From NCBI RefSeq assembly GCF_000741695.1, contig NZ_JGZK01000001.1, positions 310,001 to 374,000 of the forward strand: a stretch of DNA of 64,000 nucleotides, written 5' to 3'. Source of the DNA: Bifidobacterium reuteri DSM 23975. GTDB lineage: Bacteria; Actinomycetota; Actinomycetes; Actinomycetales; Bifidobacteriaceae. Below, piece after piece: positions 9,018 through 18,078 of this stretch. The notes below the pieces were generated by a model. The model did no database searches. It had not been told where the DNA came from and saw nothing but the letters and a program-made list of their open reading frames with translations. Position numbers and translations under genes: made by a program. Numbering within the stretch: position 1 is the stretch's first letter; every line of letters begins with the position of its first letter.

Positions 9018-10544
9018 ATGCAACTGTTCCGAACGAAATCCGTCGAACAGACCATTGCCGAAACAGGTGAAGAGGGCCGCAAGCTCAAGCGCAACCTGAC
9101 GTGGTGGGATCTGTCCATTATGGGTGTGGCCGTGGCCGTTGGTGCCGGCATCTTCTCCGTGGGCGCACAGGCCGCCGCGTTCCATGCCGGTCCGGCGGTG
9201 ATCATCAGCTTCCTGATCGCTGGCATTGTCTGCGGTGCCGCTGTGATGTGCTATGCGGAATTCGCCTCGATGATTCCGGTGGCAGGTTCCGCCTACACCT
9301 TCACCTATACCACGGTCGGTGAGATCATGGCATGGATCATCGGCTGGGATCTGATCCTGGAGATGCTGATGGCCGGTTCGGTGATCTCCAAATACTGGGG
9401 TGTGTATCTCAATGATTTCATGCGCCTGATGGGTTGGGGCCTCAACACCAACATCACAATCGGCGGTTTTGCCGTCGACGTCGCGCCCATCATCATCGTG
9501 GCGTTCTTCACCGTCCTGCTCGTGTTCGGCACCAAGATCGGCGCTCGTGTGGACGGCGCGATGACCGTGCTCAAGATCGCCATCGTGTTCTTCGTGGTGA
9601 TTGTCGGCTTCTTCTACGTCAAGGCCTCGAACTTCACGCCGTTCGTTCCGCCGAGCCAGCCTGCGGACAGCGTGCAGAGCTCCGCCGCCGTCGCTGGTGC
9701 CATGGGACAGCCGTTGTGGCAGTGGGCCACAGGCATGACGCCATCCATCTACGGTGTGCCCGGCATCCTGTCCGGTGCCGCCCTTGTGTTCTTCGCGTTC
9801 ATCGGCTTCGATGTGGTGGCCACCGCCTCCGAGGAAACCAAGGACCCGCATAGGAACGTGCCGCTGGGCATCGGTGTGGGCATGGCCCTGATCATCGTGA
9901 TGTACATGCTTGTGGCCATTGTGACCACCGGTATGGTTTCCTACACGGACCTCGCCAAGCAGGACAGCCCCTCGCTCGCCACCGCATTTGAGCTGGTGGG
10001 GGCCAACTGGGCTGCCAAGATCATCAGCTTCGGCATCGTGCTGGGGCTCGCCACCGTGGTCATGGTGCTGCTGCTGGGCTTGACCCGCATCGTGTTCGCC
10101 ATGAGCCGTGACGGCCTGCTGCCGCGAGGCCTGTCCAAGACCGGCAAGCATGGCACTCCTGCCGGTTTGCAGATCGGTGTGGGCGTAGTGGTGGCGCTTG
10201 TCGCCGCGTTCTTCGACATCGGCGTGCTCTCCGACATGGTGAACATCGGCACGCTCTCCGCGTTCACGCTGGTGGCCATCTCCATCCCGATCATGCGCGC
10301 CAAGCGCCCCGATCTGCCGCGAGCCTTCAAGATGCCGGGCAATCCTTGGATTCCTATCCTGATCGCGTTGGCCAACTTCTGGCTGATGCTGAACCTTACC
10401 GTGCTCACGTGGATTCGTTTCGTGGTGTGGCTGGCGGTCGGTTTCGCCATCTACTTCGGCTATGGCTATTGGCATGCGCGCCTGGGCAAGGGCGATCTGA
10501 CTGAGCAGCTCTCCGCCGAGACCGATAAGGCAGTCAACGGCTGA
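9018..10544 (+). CDS. APC-superfamily amino acid permease (cationic amino acid transporter-like)
   Basis: A 508-residue inner-membrane transporter with 12-14 hydrophobic segments. The N-terminus carries a soluble stretch and then WWDLSIMGVAVAVGAGIFSVGAQAA, the helix-1 signature of the CAT/APC family. FAFIGFDVVATASEETKDPHRNVP and the GLTRIVFAMSRDGLLP block are also family hallmarks. Substrate is not readable; proton-coupled uptake of an amino acid is inferred. The upstream 178 bp contains a TATACT-like -10 box near 8954, and the start follows a purine-rich GAGAGAAAAGAGAAGG stretch. Confidence 0.9.
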   Translation: MQLFRTKSVEQTIAETGEEGRKLKRNLTWWDLSIMGVAVAVGAGIFSVGAQAAAFHAGPAVIISFLIAGIVCGAAVMCYAEFASMIPVAGSAYTFTYTTVGEIMAWIIGWDLILEMLMAGSVISKYWGVYLNDFMRLMGWGLNTNITIGGFAVDVAPIIIVAFFTVLLVFGTKIGARVDGAMTVLKIAIVFFVVIVGFFYVKASNFTPFVPPSQPADSVQSSAAVAGAMGQPLWQWATGMTPSIYGVPGILSGAALVFFAFIGFDVVATASEETKDPHRNVPLGIGVGMALIIVMYMLVAIVTTGMVSYTDLAKQDSPSLATAFELVGANWAAKIISFGIVLGLATVVMVLLLGLTRIVFAMSRDGLLPRGLSKTGKHGTPAGLQIGVGVVVALVAAFFDIGVLSDMVNIGTLSAFTLVAISIPIMRAKRPDLPRAFKMPGNPWIPILIALANFWLMLNLTVLTWIRFVVWLAVGFAIYFGYGYWHARLGKGDLTEQLSAETDKAVNG

Positions 10545-10637
10545 CGCTCTGCCGAGGTACCCGGGATGCCGAGGATCGCCGGGCGCGTCCGGTCGCGAGC
10601 CTAGAATTGACACAGCGTTATTTCCAAGGAGGATTCC

Positions 10638-10958
10638 ATGCCATATGTTGTTGCCCAGCCTTGCGTGGATGTCAAGGACAAGGCATGTGTGGACGAGTGC
10701 CCGGTCGACTGCATCTATGAGGGTTCCCGCTCGCTGTACATCAATCCCAACGAGTGCGTCGATTGCGGCGCGTGTGAACCCGTGTGTCCCACCGAGGCCA
10801 TCTTCTACGAGGACGACCTGCCGGATGAGTGGGCTTGGTACAAGGATGCCGCAGTGAGCTTCTTCAACGAGGTCGGTGACATGGGCGGTGCTTCCGCCGC
10901 TGGCCCGATCGGCAAGGATCCCGAGCAGGTGGCTGCCCTGCCTCCGCAGAATCAATGA
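10638..10958 (+). CDS. fdxA: Ferredoxin, 7Fe/8Fe type (FdxA)
   Basis: A 106-residue electron carrier. Eight cysteines (C9, C17, C21, C25, C40, C43, C46, C50) match the actinobacterial FdxA pattern: CVDVKDKACVDECPVDC, then CVDCGACEPVCP. The first half probably binds a 3Fe-4S or 4Fe-4S cluster and the second a 4Fe-4S cluster. A strong AAGGAGG ribosome-binding site precedes the ATG. fdxA directly upstream of dapC is a conserved actinobacterial arrangement, which supports both calls. Confidence 0.95.
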   Translation: MPYVVAQPCVDVKDKACVDECPVDCIYEGSRSLYINPNECVDCGACEPVCPTEAIFYEDDLPDEWAWYKDAAVSFFNEVGDMGGASAAGPIGKDPEQVAALPPQNQ

Positions 10959-10966
10959 GATTCTGT

Positions 10967-11015
10967 GGCTCCCCTCAGTGAGGGAGCGTTGCCAGCGAAG
11001 CTGACTGAGGAGAAG
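10967..11015. repeat. REP-like element, copy C
   Basis: GGCTCCCCTCAGTG, AGGGAGC, CCAGC-gaa-GCTG and ACTGAGGAG resemble the other copies. No flanking direct repeat was found. Confidence 0.55.
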
Positions 11016-11030
11016 TAGGCCGACACATCT

Positions 11031-11061
11031 CGAACCCCCGACCATTGAGGCCGGGGGTTCG
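11031..11061 (+). terminator. fdxA terminator-like hairpin
   Basis: CGAACCCCCG (11031-11040) pairs with CGGGGGTTCG (11052-11061). It sits about 40 bp before dapC and could act as terminator or attenuator between fdxA and dapC. Confidence 0.6.
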
Positions 11062-11099
11062 TCATATCGTGAATACAGTACGCTGAAGAAAGGGTTCCG

Positions 11100-12302
11100 A
11101 TGGGTTTCCATGCATATTCCTCCCCCTACGATTGGTCCCGTATCGCCGGGTACAAAGCCACTGCCAAAGCCGCCCCGGGAGGCATGGTCGACCTTTCCGT
11201 CGGCTCGCCCGTCGATCCGGTGCCGGCCAGCGTGCAGCAGGCACTGGTTGCGTCCGCCGATGCGGCCAATGCGCATGGCTATCCGGTGACTGCCGGTTCC
11301 ACAGATCTCAAAGAAGCCATGGATGCATGGTTCAGGCGGATACGAGGCGTGGATCTCAAGTCCATTAACGCGGCCGTGGTGCCCACGGTCGGGTCCAAGG
11401 AGGCAGTGGCCTTGATGGCCAGTCTGCTGCATTTGGGGCCTGGAGATGTGGTGGTGCAGCCCAAGGTCTCGTATCCGACGTATGAAATCGGCACTCAACT
11501 TGCCGGGGCCACGGTGCTCAAGGTCGATGATGTGGCCGATGTGGAGTCATGGGTCGATGAGCCGAACATCAAGGCCATATGGGTGAACTCGCCGTGCAAT
11601 CCCACCGGCGAGGTCATCGGTGCCGATTGGCTGGCGGAAATCGTCGCTGCGGCTCGTCGTATCGGTGCAGTGGTGCTTTCCGACGAATGCTATGCCCTGA
11701 TGGATTGGCGTTCCGGGCGCGCCAAGATGCCCGGTGCCGGAGCGCAGTCGGACGACGGCGGGTCCAACGAGCCTGCCGCAGCCGAGTCGTTCAGCCTGTC
11801 CGCCACACCATGCGCGCTGAACCCGCAGGTGTGCGAGGGGTCCGCCGACGGCATTCTGGTGCTGTATTCGCTGTCCAAACAGTCGAACATGGCTGGATAT
11901 CGCACGGCATTGATCGCAGGCGACTACCGTCTGGTCCGTGAGATGAGCGAATACCGCAAGCAGATCGGTGAGATCATTCCCGGGCCGGTCCAGGCGGCCA
12001 TGGCCGCAGGGTTGCGCGATACAGCCGCCGTGCATGAGCAGTGGGGACGTTATCATCGTCGTCTGACCTGGTTGGTCGACGCCTTGGGAGCATACGGCTA
12101 TCAGGTGCGGATGCCTGCCGGAGCGCTATACGTCTGGGTCAAGGCCAAGTCCGGCGATTGCTGGACGGACATGGCCGAGCTCGCCAAGATCGGTATCATT
12201 CCCAGCCCGGGTGAATTCTACGGGGCTCCCGCATACCTGCGGTTTTCCGCCACCGCCACTGACGAAGCCATCCAATCCGCCTGCAGGCGTCTAGTCGCGT
12301 AG
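11100..12302 (+). CDS. dapC: N-succinyldiaminopimelate aminotransferase-like protein
   Basis: A 400-residue class I/II PLP aminotransferase. SYPTYEIG, NSPCNPTGE, VVLSDECYALMDW and the PLP lysine K260 in LYSLSKQSNMAGYR are visible. In actinobacteria the aminotransferase downstream of fdxA is DapC, which acts in the succinylase route to diaminopimelate and lysine; that role is inferred from context. An insert of about 35 residues rich in Ala/Ser/Glu (residues 213-250) is unusual. The 3' end, including the TAG stop, is part of a 16-bp sequence repeated 174 bp further on. Confidence 0.85.
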   Translation: MGFHAYSSPYDWSRIAGYKATAKAAPGGMVDLSVGSPVDPVPASVQQALVASADAANAHGYPVTAGSTDLKEAMDAWFRRIRGVDLKSINAAVVPTVGSKEAVALMASLLHLGPGDVVVQPKVSYPTYEIGTQLAGATVLKVDDVADVESWVDEPNIKAIWVNSPCNPTGEVIGADWLAEIVAAARRIGAVVLSDECYALMDWRSGRAKMPGAGAQSDDGGSNEPAAAESFSLSATPCALNPQVCEGSADGILVLYSLSKQSNMAGYRTALIAGDYRLVREMSEYRKQIGEIIPGPVQAAMAAGLRDTAAVHEQWGRYHRRLTWLVDALGAYGYQVRMPAGALYVWVKAKSGDCWTDMAELAKIGIIPSPGEFYGAPAYLRFSATATDEAIQSACRRLVA

Positions 12303-12482
12303 CGTCAGAAATAAGTTGTATTCTCGGCTCCCCTTGTCAGGGGAGCTGGCCCCGTGAAGTGTCGGACTGTTCTTCTGTGTACATCGGCTCCCCTTGTCAG
12401 GGGAGCTGTCCCGCGAAGCGGGACTGAGGGGTAGTCATTGTCAACGAACTGTTGAGGCAGTACACCAGTCGCGTAGCGTCAG
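12293..12482. mobile_element. Composite of two REP-like elements (copies D and E) between 16-bp direct repeats
   Basis: AGTCGCGTAGCGTCAG occurs at 12293-12308, overlapping the dapC stop, and again at 12467-12482. Between them are two element cores, starting at 12326 and 12386, both with GGCTCCCCT-tgtc-AGGGGAGC. Copy E has a complete CCCGC-gaa-GCGGG stem, while copy D is degraded. The arrangement suggests insertion with target duplication. Confidence 0.6.
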
Positions 12483-12545
12483 TGCCATCGCGCTTTGTGG
12501 TTCGAGTCGCATTCGCATCGATATGTGAACCGTCAAAGTGGGAAG

Positions 12546-13829
12546 TCATACGCCGAGTCTTGCGGCTTGGTTTCCGAATCTGCGGCGCACGGCGTCCAAA
12601 GCCGCTTCAGCGTCATGACGGCGGGTTTGGGCAGTTCGGTTGCGCGAGTCATCGGCCTCTTCGAGCATGTCGTCCAAGGAGGGTTGCACAGCGGTGGACG
12701 CTGTCTCGCTGAGCGAAGAGACGCTCATGCCCGCTAGGCGTATGGTTTTGGGCAGCGGCACATCGGTAGGAGCATCAGCCGGGATGCCCAGCATGATGCG
12801 CAGCTGCCGCACGCACACGGGATACAGCACGCCGGCGGTGTCGGTCGGGCGTTCCATGGTGAATGAACGGGTCTGATAGCTCAGATCGGCAAACCGCAGC
12901 TTCACCGTGACCGTGCGCGCCAGCAAGCGCTTGCGTCGAAGCGTGCCGGCAACCTCGTCGCACGCCGAGCGCAACAGTCCGCACACCATGGCCATATCCT
13001 TGGTGTCCTGCATCAGCGTGCGTTCCGATCCGATGGATTTCTCCTCACGCACCGGCGTGACCTGTCTGGCATCCAGCCCGTGGGAAGCCGCCCACAGGCC
13101 ACGTGCCGCAGCGGTAGACCCGGTGGCGCGCACCAATGCCGTTTCATCCATATCCGCCAGCTGCGCCACTGAGGTCACGCCCCACGCGTTAAGACGTTTC
13201 TCCAAGGATGGACCGATGCCCGGAATGCCACGCAACGGCATCATCTGCACGAATTCGGCGGATCTGGCCGCCGGAATAAGCAGCATGCCATCCGGCTTGG
13301 CGTTGGTCGAGGCCATTTTGGCCACGAGCTTGTTGGCTGCGATGCCCACCGAACAGGTCACAAGGAAGCGTTTCTGTACCTGCTGCCGTATCCACGAGCC
13401 GATGGCGCTGGGTCTTTCCCATGCGAGTAGCGCCGCAGAGACGTCCATGTACCCCTCATCCACCGACACCTGCTCGAAACGGTCCGTGACCGTGAGGAAC
13501 ACCTCGTGCATGATGCGATGCGACATCATGCGGTAATACCGCATATCCACCGGCAGGAAAACACCGTTCGGGCACAGTTGCCGGGCCCGTGCCGAAGGCA
13601 TCGCCGAATTGATGCCGTAGCGTCGCGCCTCGTAGCTTGCGGCGGACACCACCGATCGCGGGCCGGTGCCGATGATCACCGGCTTGCCGGCAAGCTCGGG
13701 GTGGCGCGCCACCTCAAGCGAGGCATAGAACGCGTCCATATCGATATGCAGCACCGTGCAACCGGTCTCATCATGACCCCAATCGCGTTTGGCTGCGGCC
13801 AGCCTCGGTGCATTGCTCATAGACACCAT
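12546..13829 (-). CDS. dinB: DNA polymerase IV (Y-family)
   Basis: About 427 residues from the chosen ATG at 13829 (MVSMSNAPRL). Other in-frame starts at 13880 and 13820 are possible, and none has a clear ribosome-binding site. The catalytic palm carries HIDMDAFYASLE and SVDEGYMD, where the acidic residues bind Mg2+. RARQLCP, a helix-hairpin-helix region LRGIPGIGPSLEKRLNAWGV and a little-finger domain follow. This is an error-prone translesion polymerase lacking proofreading. It converges on dapC. No LexA box was recognised in front of it. Confidence 0.93.
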   Translation of the reverse strand: MVSMSNAPRLAAAKRDWGHDETGCTVLHIDMDAFYASLEVARHPELAGKPVIIGTGPRSVVSAASYEARRYGINSAMPSARARQLCPNGVFLPVDMRYYRMMSHRIMHEVFLTVTDRFEQVSVDEGYMDVSAALLAWERPSAIGSWIRQQVQKRFLVTCSVGIAANKLVAKMASTNAKPDGMLLIPAARSAEFVQMMPLRGIPGIGPSLEKRLNAWGVTSVAQLADMDETALVRATGSTAAARGLWAASHGLDARQVTPVREEKSIGSERTLMQDTKDMAMVCGLLRSACDEVAGTLRRKRLLARTVTVKLRFADLSYQTRSFTMERPTDTAGVLYPVCVRQLRIMLGIPADAPTDVPLPKTIRLAGMSVSSLSETASTAVQPSLDDMLEEADDSRNRTAQTRRHDAEAALDAVRRRFGNQAARLGV

Positions 13830-13954
13830 TGTAGGAACCGGATGCGTGATGAATCCTTCCATAAACGAAAGGTGTCTCATGGCGAGGTCCGCATGATGTC
13901 GCCGTCCGCGCCTGAGATGCGCCCGGTTGGTGGTGTCCCGGCAAACCGAGTAGC

Positions 13955-14911
13955 GTGAACCGCATGAAGAAGATAGTGGTCGAAATCCTCAATCGTGTTC
14001 CTGTGGCGCTGATCGTGATCGGTGAGGCGCTCATCATCTACACGGCGACGGCCATCGCCAAACTCGCCTTCACCCAGCTGGACCCGCTCTACTCGGTGTG
14101 GTATCGCGTGGGATTCATGGTGCTGATGCTGTTGCTGTGGCGCAGGCCGTGGCAACGCGCCAAGCGCGGGCGATTGTTCCGCCGTAGCGCCCGCAGCTGG
14201 GGATTGCTGGTCTTGCTGGGTGTTTCCTTGGTCCTGATGAACACGATGTTCTATGTGGCCATCAGCAATATGGACATGGGCATCGCCGTGGCCATCGAGT
14301 TCATCGGGCCGTTGTCGGTGGCGGTGATCACCGGACGCAGCTGGCGTGAAAGGCTGGGCATCGGCATCGCGGCGGTCGGCGTGGTGCTGCTCGCCGGCAT
14401 ATCGTTGTCCGATCCTTCGGGCGGCGGACATTTTCTCATCGGCCTGATTGCCATTCTGATCGGCGGATCGATGTGGGGCGTCTATATCGTCACCGGACGG
14501 AAGGTCGCCGCAGGCGGCAACTCGTTGGACAACCTCTGCATCGCCGTGACCATAGGATGGGCGGCGCAATCGATGGTTCTCGGCGTGCCGGCGGTACAGC
14601 ATGTGATTCATCCCAAAGCCGATGCCACATGGGCTCTTGAGCCATTCGGCCCGCTGAAACTGCTGCTGTTGCTGTTCGTGATCTCGTTGCTGGCGTCGTT
14701 CATCCCGTATGTGGTGGAGCAGATCACGCTGCGTCGCACATCCTCCGGTACGTTCTCCGTCATGCAGTCCATCAATCCGGCTGTGGCAGTGGGAGTCGGT
14801 CTGGTGTTCGGCGAGGTTCCGGGAATCGGCGAACTGATCGGTGTTGCACTGGTGATTCTCGCCGTAATCGTCACCTTCTCCGGCGACGCTTCGCCGGCTA
14901 AGGGTGACTGA
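13955..14911 (+). CDS. EamA/DMT-family transporter (RhtA-like)
   Basis: A 318-residue integral membrane protein with about ten hydrophobic segments in two EamA repeats. MNTMFYVAISNMDMGIAVAIEFIGPL resembles RhtA/YbiF exporters, and ...SFIPYVVEQITLRRTSSGTFSVMQSINPAVA is the conserved second repeat. RhtA relatives export threonine and homoserine; the substrate here is unknown. It is divergent from dinB with a 125-bp gap. Confidence 0.85.
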   Translation: MNRMKKIVVEILNRVPVALIVIGEALIIYTATAIAKLAFTQLDPLYSVWYRVGFMVLMLLLWRRPWQRAKRGRLFRRSARSWGLLVLLGVSLVLMNTMFYVAISNMDMGIAVAIEFIGPLSVAVITGRSWRERLGIGIAAVGVVLLAGISLSDPSGGGHFLIGLIAILIGGSMWGVYIVTGRKVAAGGNSLDNLCIAVTIGWAAQSMVLGVPAVQHVIHPKADATWALEPFGPLKLLLLLFVISLLASFIPYVVEQITLRRTSSGTFSVMQSINPAVAVGVGLVFGEVPGIGELIGVALVILAVIVTFSGDASPAKGD

Positions 14912-14995
14912 TGTGACTTTATATGTCCGCCACGCGGCACGCCGCATCCACGACTCGTGGTACAGTAGTTTGCTGTTGCGCTCGATGCGTAACAT

Positions 14996-15085
14996 GGAGT
15001 CATGCCTGAGTGGCCGATAGGGGCACCCTGCTAAGGTGTTAGTCGCGTAAGCGGCTCGAGGGTTCGAATCCCTCTGACTCCGCCA
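14996..15085 (+). tRNA. tRNA-Ser (GCT)
   Basis: The acceptor GGAGTCA pairs with TGACTCC. The anticodon loop CTGCTAA gives GCT, and the long variable arm is typical of Ser. The 3' CCA is encoded (15083-15085). Confidence 0.95.
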
Positions 15086-15087
15086 CC

Positions 15088-15121
15088 AAGGGTTTCGGGC
15101 AATCGCCCGGAACCCTTTTTT
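15088..15121 (+). terminator. Terminator of tRNA-Ser(GCT)
   Basis: AAGGGTTTCGGGC pairs with GCCCGGAACCCTT around a 4-nt loop, followed by a T-run. Confidence 0.9.
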
Positions 15122-15509
15122 CATGCCGAAAACGGCGGTATTCCAACGGTTTCAAGCCGTTTCCGCGCTTGCCGGCCATTCGCGCGAAGGTGCGTAGTGG
15201 CGCGTTCTTATGGGCGTGATAGACGGTAAACAGAGTGGTAACAGATAACGGATACGGCGCCAGCGAATTGTCCACTACATATGCGGTATGTAGCGGAGCC
15301 GGAGGTACGCCATTGTCCGCCGTCTCCGGGTTTTATTCTACAGAAGTGCAATTCGCGGCACAACGATGCAAAATCATTATTTGGCCCGATAATGTCACGT
15401 TCTGGTCGCGCCGTATGCCGGGGACGCACGCGTATGAATCCGGGGAAGCTCGGGGAGTGGTGCCCGGGGAGTAGTCTGGAAGAGTAGTGGAGAGAAGTCG
15501 ATTGGGTGA
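15122..15509. other. Non-coding stretch upstream of the capA-like gene
   Basis: No convincing gene was found. The stretch contains GGTAACAGATAACGGATAC near 15237 and CCGGAG/CTCCGG arms around 15299-15330. A GGAGAG purine box about 20 bases before the capA-like ATG may serve translation. Confidence 0.4.
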
Positions 15510-16879
15510 ATGCAAATGACGCATATCGCAGGTAGAGGCCAGCATCGGGCCTCATCGGGGCGGAATCATCGCTTGGCAATCGTGCTGGCGTGCATCATTG
15601 TCGTGTTGGGCGCCGGGGTGTTGGGTCTTTGGCTGGGTGTGAACCATCGTGTGGCTGGTTCGCAGCAACTGCCCGGCGCGACCGCATCCGCCGGCCCGTC
15701 CGGGGCCACGCTTAACAAAACGCGGCAGGCTCCCTCTCCTGTAGCCGAGCATCACGGCAATTCGCCCGATTGCCCGGATACGGATTGCATCGCGATGCTG
15801 GTGAATGGCGACCTGCTGTTCCATGAGGGGCTATGGAATCAGTTCCGTGGCCCCAATATCAATGCCACTGATGGCACGGCATTCAACTTTGACCCGCTGT
15901 TCGAGCCGATGAAGCAATATATCCAAGCCTCGGATATCGCAGTGTGCGAATTCGAGACGCCCATCGCCAAGCGCGGCGGCCCATATTCCGCCTACCCGAT
16001 TTTCAACGTTCCTCCGGAAGTGGCGGATGCGGCACGCAACGTGGGATATAACGCCTGCACCCATGCCACCAACCATTCCTGGGACCAGGGTGCGGAGGGC
16101 ATTCAACGGCTTTGGGACACGCTTGAGGCGGACGGCATCGCCCAGACCGGATCGTACAAGACCGAAGAGGATTCCATGAAGCCTCTGATCATTGACTCGC
16201 CGACCGGCGGCGGAAAGCTCGGGCTGGTGACGGGAACGGTCTCCCTCAACGGCATGACCCCGGATCAGGATTGGCAGGTCGACCGTCTTCGTGATGCCGG
16301 CGATCCCCATCACGACAGCGATATCCAGCGTGCGGTGGACAAGGCCAACAAGGCGCGCGAACAGGGTGCCGATGTGGTGGCCATCGCCATGCATTCCGTA
16401 CAGGAATACCTTGACCATGCGGATTCCTGGCAGGTATCCGAAGCCCACGAACTTGCCGATACCGGTGCCTTCGACGTGATCTATGGCGCCGGATGCCATT
16501 GCGCGCAACCCATCGAGAACTACAACGGCACATGGATCATCTACGGTCTGGGCAATGCGGTGACCGAATCCGCGCCAGCGGAGACCATCGTCAACAACCA
16601 AGCGTCACGGCTCGCGTGCAGTTCGCCGGCAAGAAAGGCGTCAAGGGGTCCTGGCGCGTCAGCCGCATTGACTGGGTGCCGACCGCCAACCAGCAGCAGG
16701 GCACATACAAATGGTGCCCAATCTCCAGTGACCATCCGATAGGCACCTGCTGGTCGGAGGATCAGGATGCCCAGGTTCGCCAACGCATCTGGAATGTCAT
16801 CTATGCCATGGGTGCCGACCAGAACGTCGTGCGCGAGTGGAACATTACGCAGGAACGGCAGCAACAGTCGCAGCAATAG
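15510..16879 (+). pseudogene. CapA-like metallophosphatase-fold surface protein, frameshifted
   Basis: The N-terminus has a basic stretch and one hydrophobic segment (about residues 20-45), suggesting a signal anchor. The domain then shows CapA/PGA_cap motifs: NGDLLFHEG, CEFETPIAK, THATNHSWDQG and GAGCHCAQPIENYNGTWIIYGLGN. CapA relatives act in poly-gamma-glutamate or capsule-like surface polymer formation. Near 16602-16604 the frame breaks: downstream of VNNQ the family-like sequence VTARVQFAGKKG...TYKWCPISSDH continues in the next frame to 16879, whereas the original frame ends at 16742 with a nonsense tail. A single lost base explains it. It may be a real inactivation, phase variation or a sequence error. 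Confidence 0.8.
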
Positions 16880-16933
16880 CCACGCACCGATTGTCATGCG
16901 CCATTCTCCCGCCGGCCGCCTAATGTGGGGGAC

Positions 16934-17950
16934 ATGACCGAGATTTACGAAACCCAGCCGGAGCGCACTGACCTTCCGCTTGTGGTGATGCCTTCGCTGC
17001 TGCAGTCCATGATCGAACCCATCAAGGCGCAGTTTCCGGCGCTCAAGGATGTGGCTCGCGTGCGTATGTATGAGGAGTTCACATCTGATGAAGCCGTGTT
17101 GGCGGAGCGCATCACCGATGCCGACGCCCTGCTGGTCGGTGGATACCATATCTCGGATGATTTGCTGAATGCCATCGCCGAACGCAGCCATATCAGATGC
17201 ATCGTCTTCTGCGGCACCGGTGTGGCCAGCTATATCAATCTGCCGCTTGCCCGTGAGCATCGGATTCGCGTGTGCAATGCCGAACACTATGGCGATCATG
17301 CCGTGGCCGAACACGCCTTCGCGCTGATGCTGGAACTGGTCCGTCGCGTCGGTGCGCTGGACGCCGATGTCAAGTCCGGCAACTGGGCGTGGTCCGGCGG
17401 CGATGGCCTGCAACTTGCCGGCCGCAGACTCGGCATCATCGGACTCGGCGGCATCGGATCGACGGTCGCCGGCATCGCCCGCGGATTCGGCATGCAGGTC
17501 AGTGCCTGGAACGCGCATGTTCCCGCTGAACGTTTCGCCGGTCTGGATGTCACTCCGGTTGACGATCTGGGCGATCTCATCGCCGGCAGTGATGTGGTCT
17601 CTGTGCATCTGCCGCTGAATGACGCCACGCGTGGCATCGTCACCGCGGAGCATCTTGCCCGTCTGCGCCCGGGCACATTGTTCATCAATACCGCACGTTC
17701 CGAAGTCATCGAACCCGGTGCACTGCTCGCTCGGCTCCGGAAAGGGGATATCCCTGCAGGCCTCGACGTATTCGACCATGAGCCGCTGTCCGCCGACGAT
17801 GCCATCTGCGCAATTCCCGGCGTCGTGCTCACCCCGCATGTAGGCTGGCGCACGGATGGCGCATTCAAGGAGCTCACCCGTCAGATGATCGCCTGTCTCA
17901 CCGCATATTTCGCCGGTGAAGACTACAACGTGGTCGTTTCCGAGCGCTAA
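16934..17950 (+). CDS. D-isomer-specific 2-hydroxyacid dehydrogenase
   Basis: About 338 residues from the ATG at 16934, which follows GGGGG; an in-frame GTG at 16925 is also possible. The Rossmann dinucleotide motif is LGIIGLGGIGSTVAG. The catalytic Arg lies in INTARSEVIE and the catalytic His in HVGWRT. It oxidises or reduces a D-2-hydroxyacid with NAD(P); substrate unknown. Relatives include phosphoglycerate dehydrogenase and glycerate or lactate dehydrogenases, but there is no serine-pathway ACT domain. Confidence 0.9.
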   Translation: MTEIYETQPERTDLPLVVMPSLLQSMIEPIKAQFPALKDVARVRMYEEFTSDEAVLAERITDADALLVGGYHISDDLLNAIAERSHIRCIVFCGTGVASYINLPLAREHRIRVCNAEHYGDHAVAEHAFALMLELVRRVGALDADVKSGNWAWSGGDGLQLAGRRLGIIGLGGIGSTVAGIARGFGMQVSAWNAHVPAERFAGLDVTPVDDLGDLIAGSDVVSVHLPLNDATRGIVTAEHLARLRPGTLFINTARSEVIEPGALLARLRKGDIPAGLDVFDHEPLSADDAICAIPGVVLTPHVGWRTDGAFKELTRQMIACLTAYFAGEDYNVVVSER

Positions 17951-18078
17951 GTGCCGCCGCTGGACGATGCGGCTCAGTGTCTGTCTGTATAGAACGTCTA
18001 TAGAGCGTCTGTACTGTCGGTATAGAGCCGAATTCAGCGGAGCCAATTACCAAATCCCAATCGCCGATACCCACACCG

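Noticed and set aside
8958-11498. 846-codon open frame on the minus strand opposite the permease and fdxA
   Set aside because: It spans three real genes and their promoters and is His/Gln/Arg-rich noise.
13877-15124. 415-codon minus-strand frame opposite the DMT transporter and tRNA-Ser
   Set aside because: It covers the tRNA gene on the opposite strand and has no recognisable domain.
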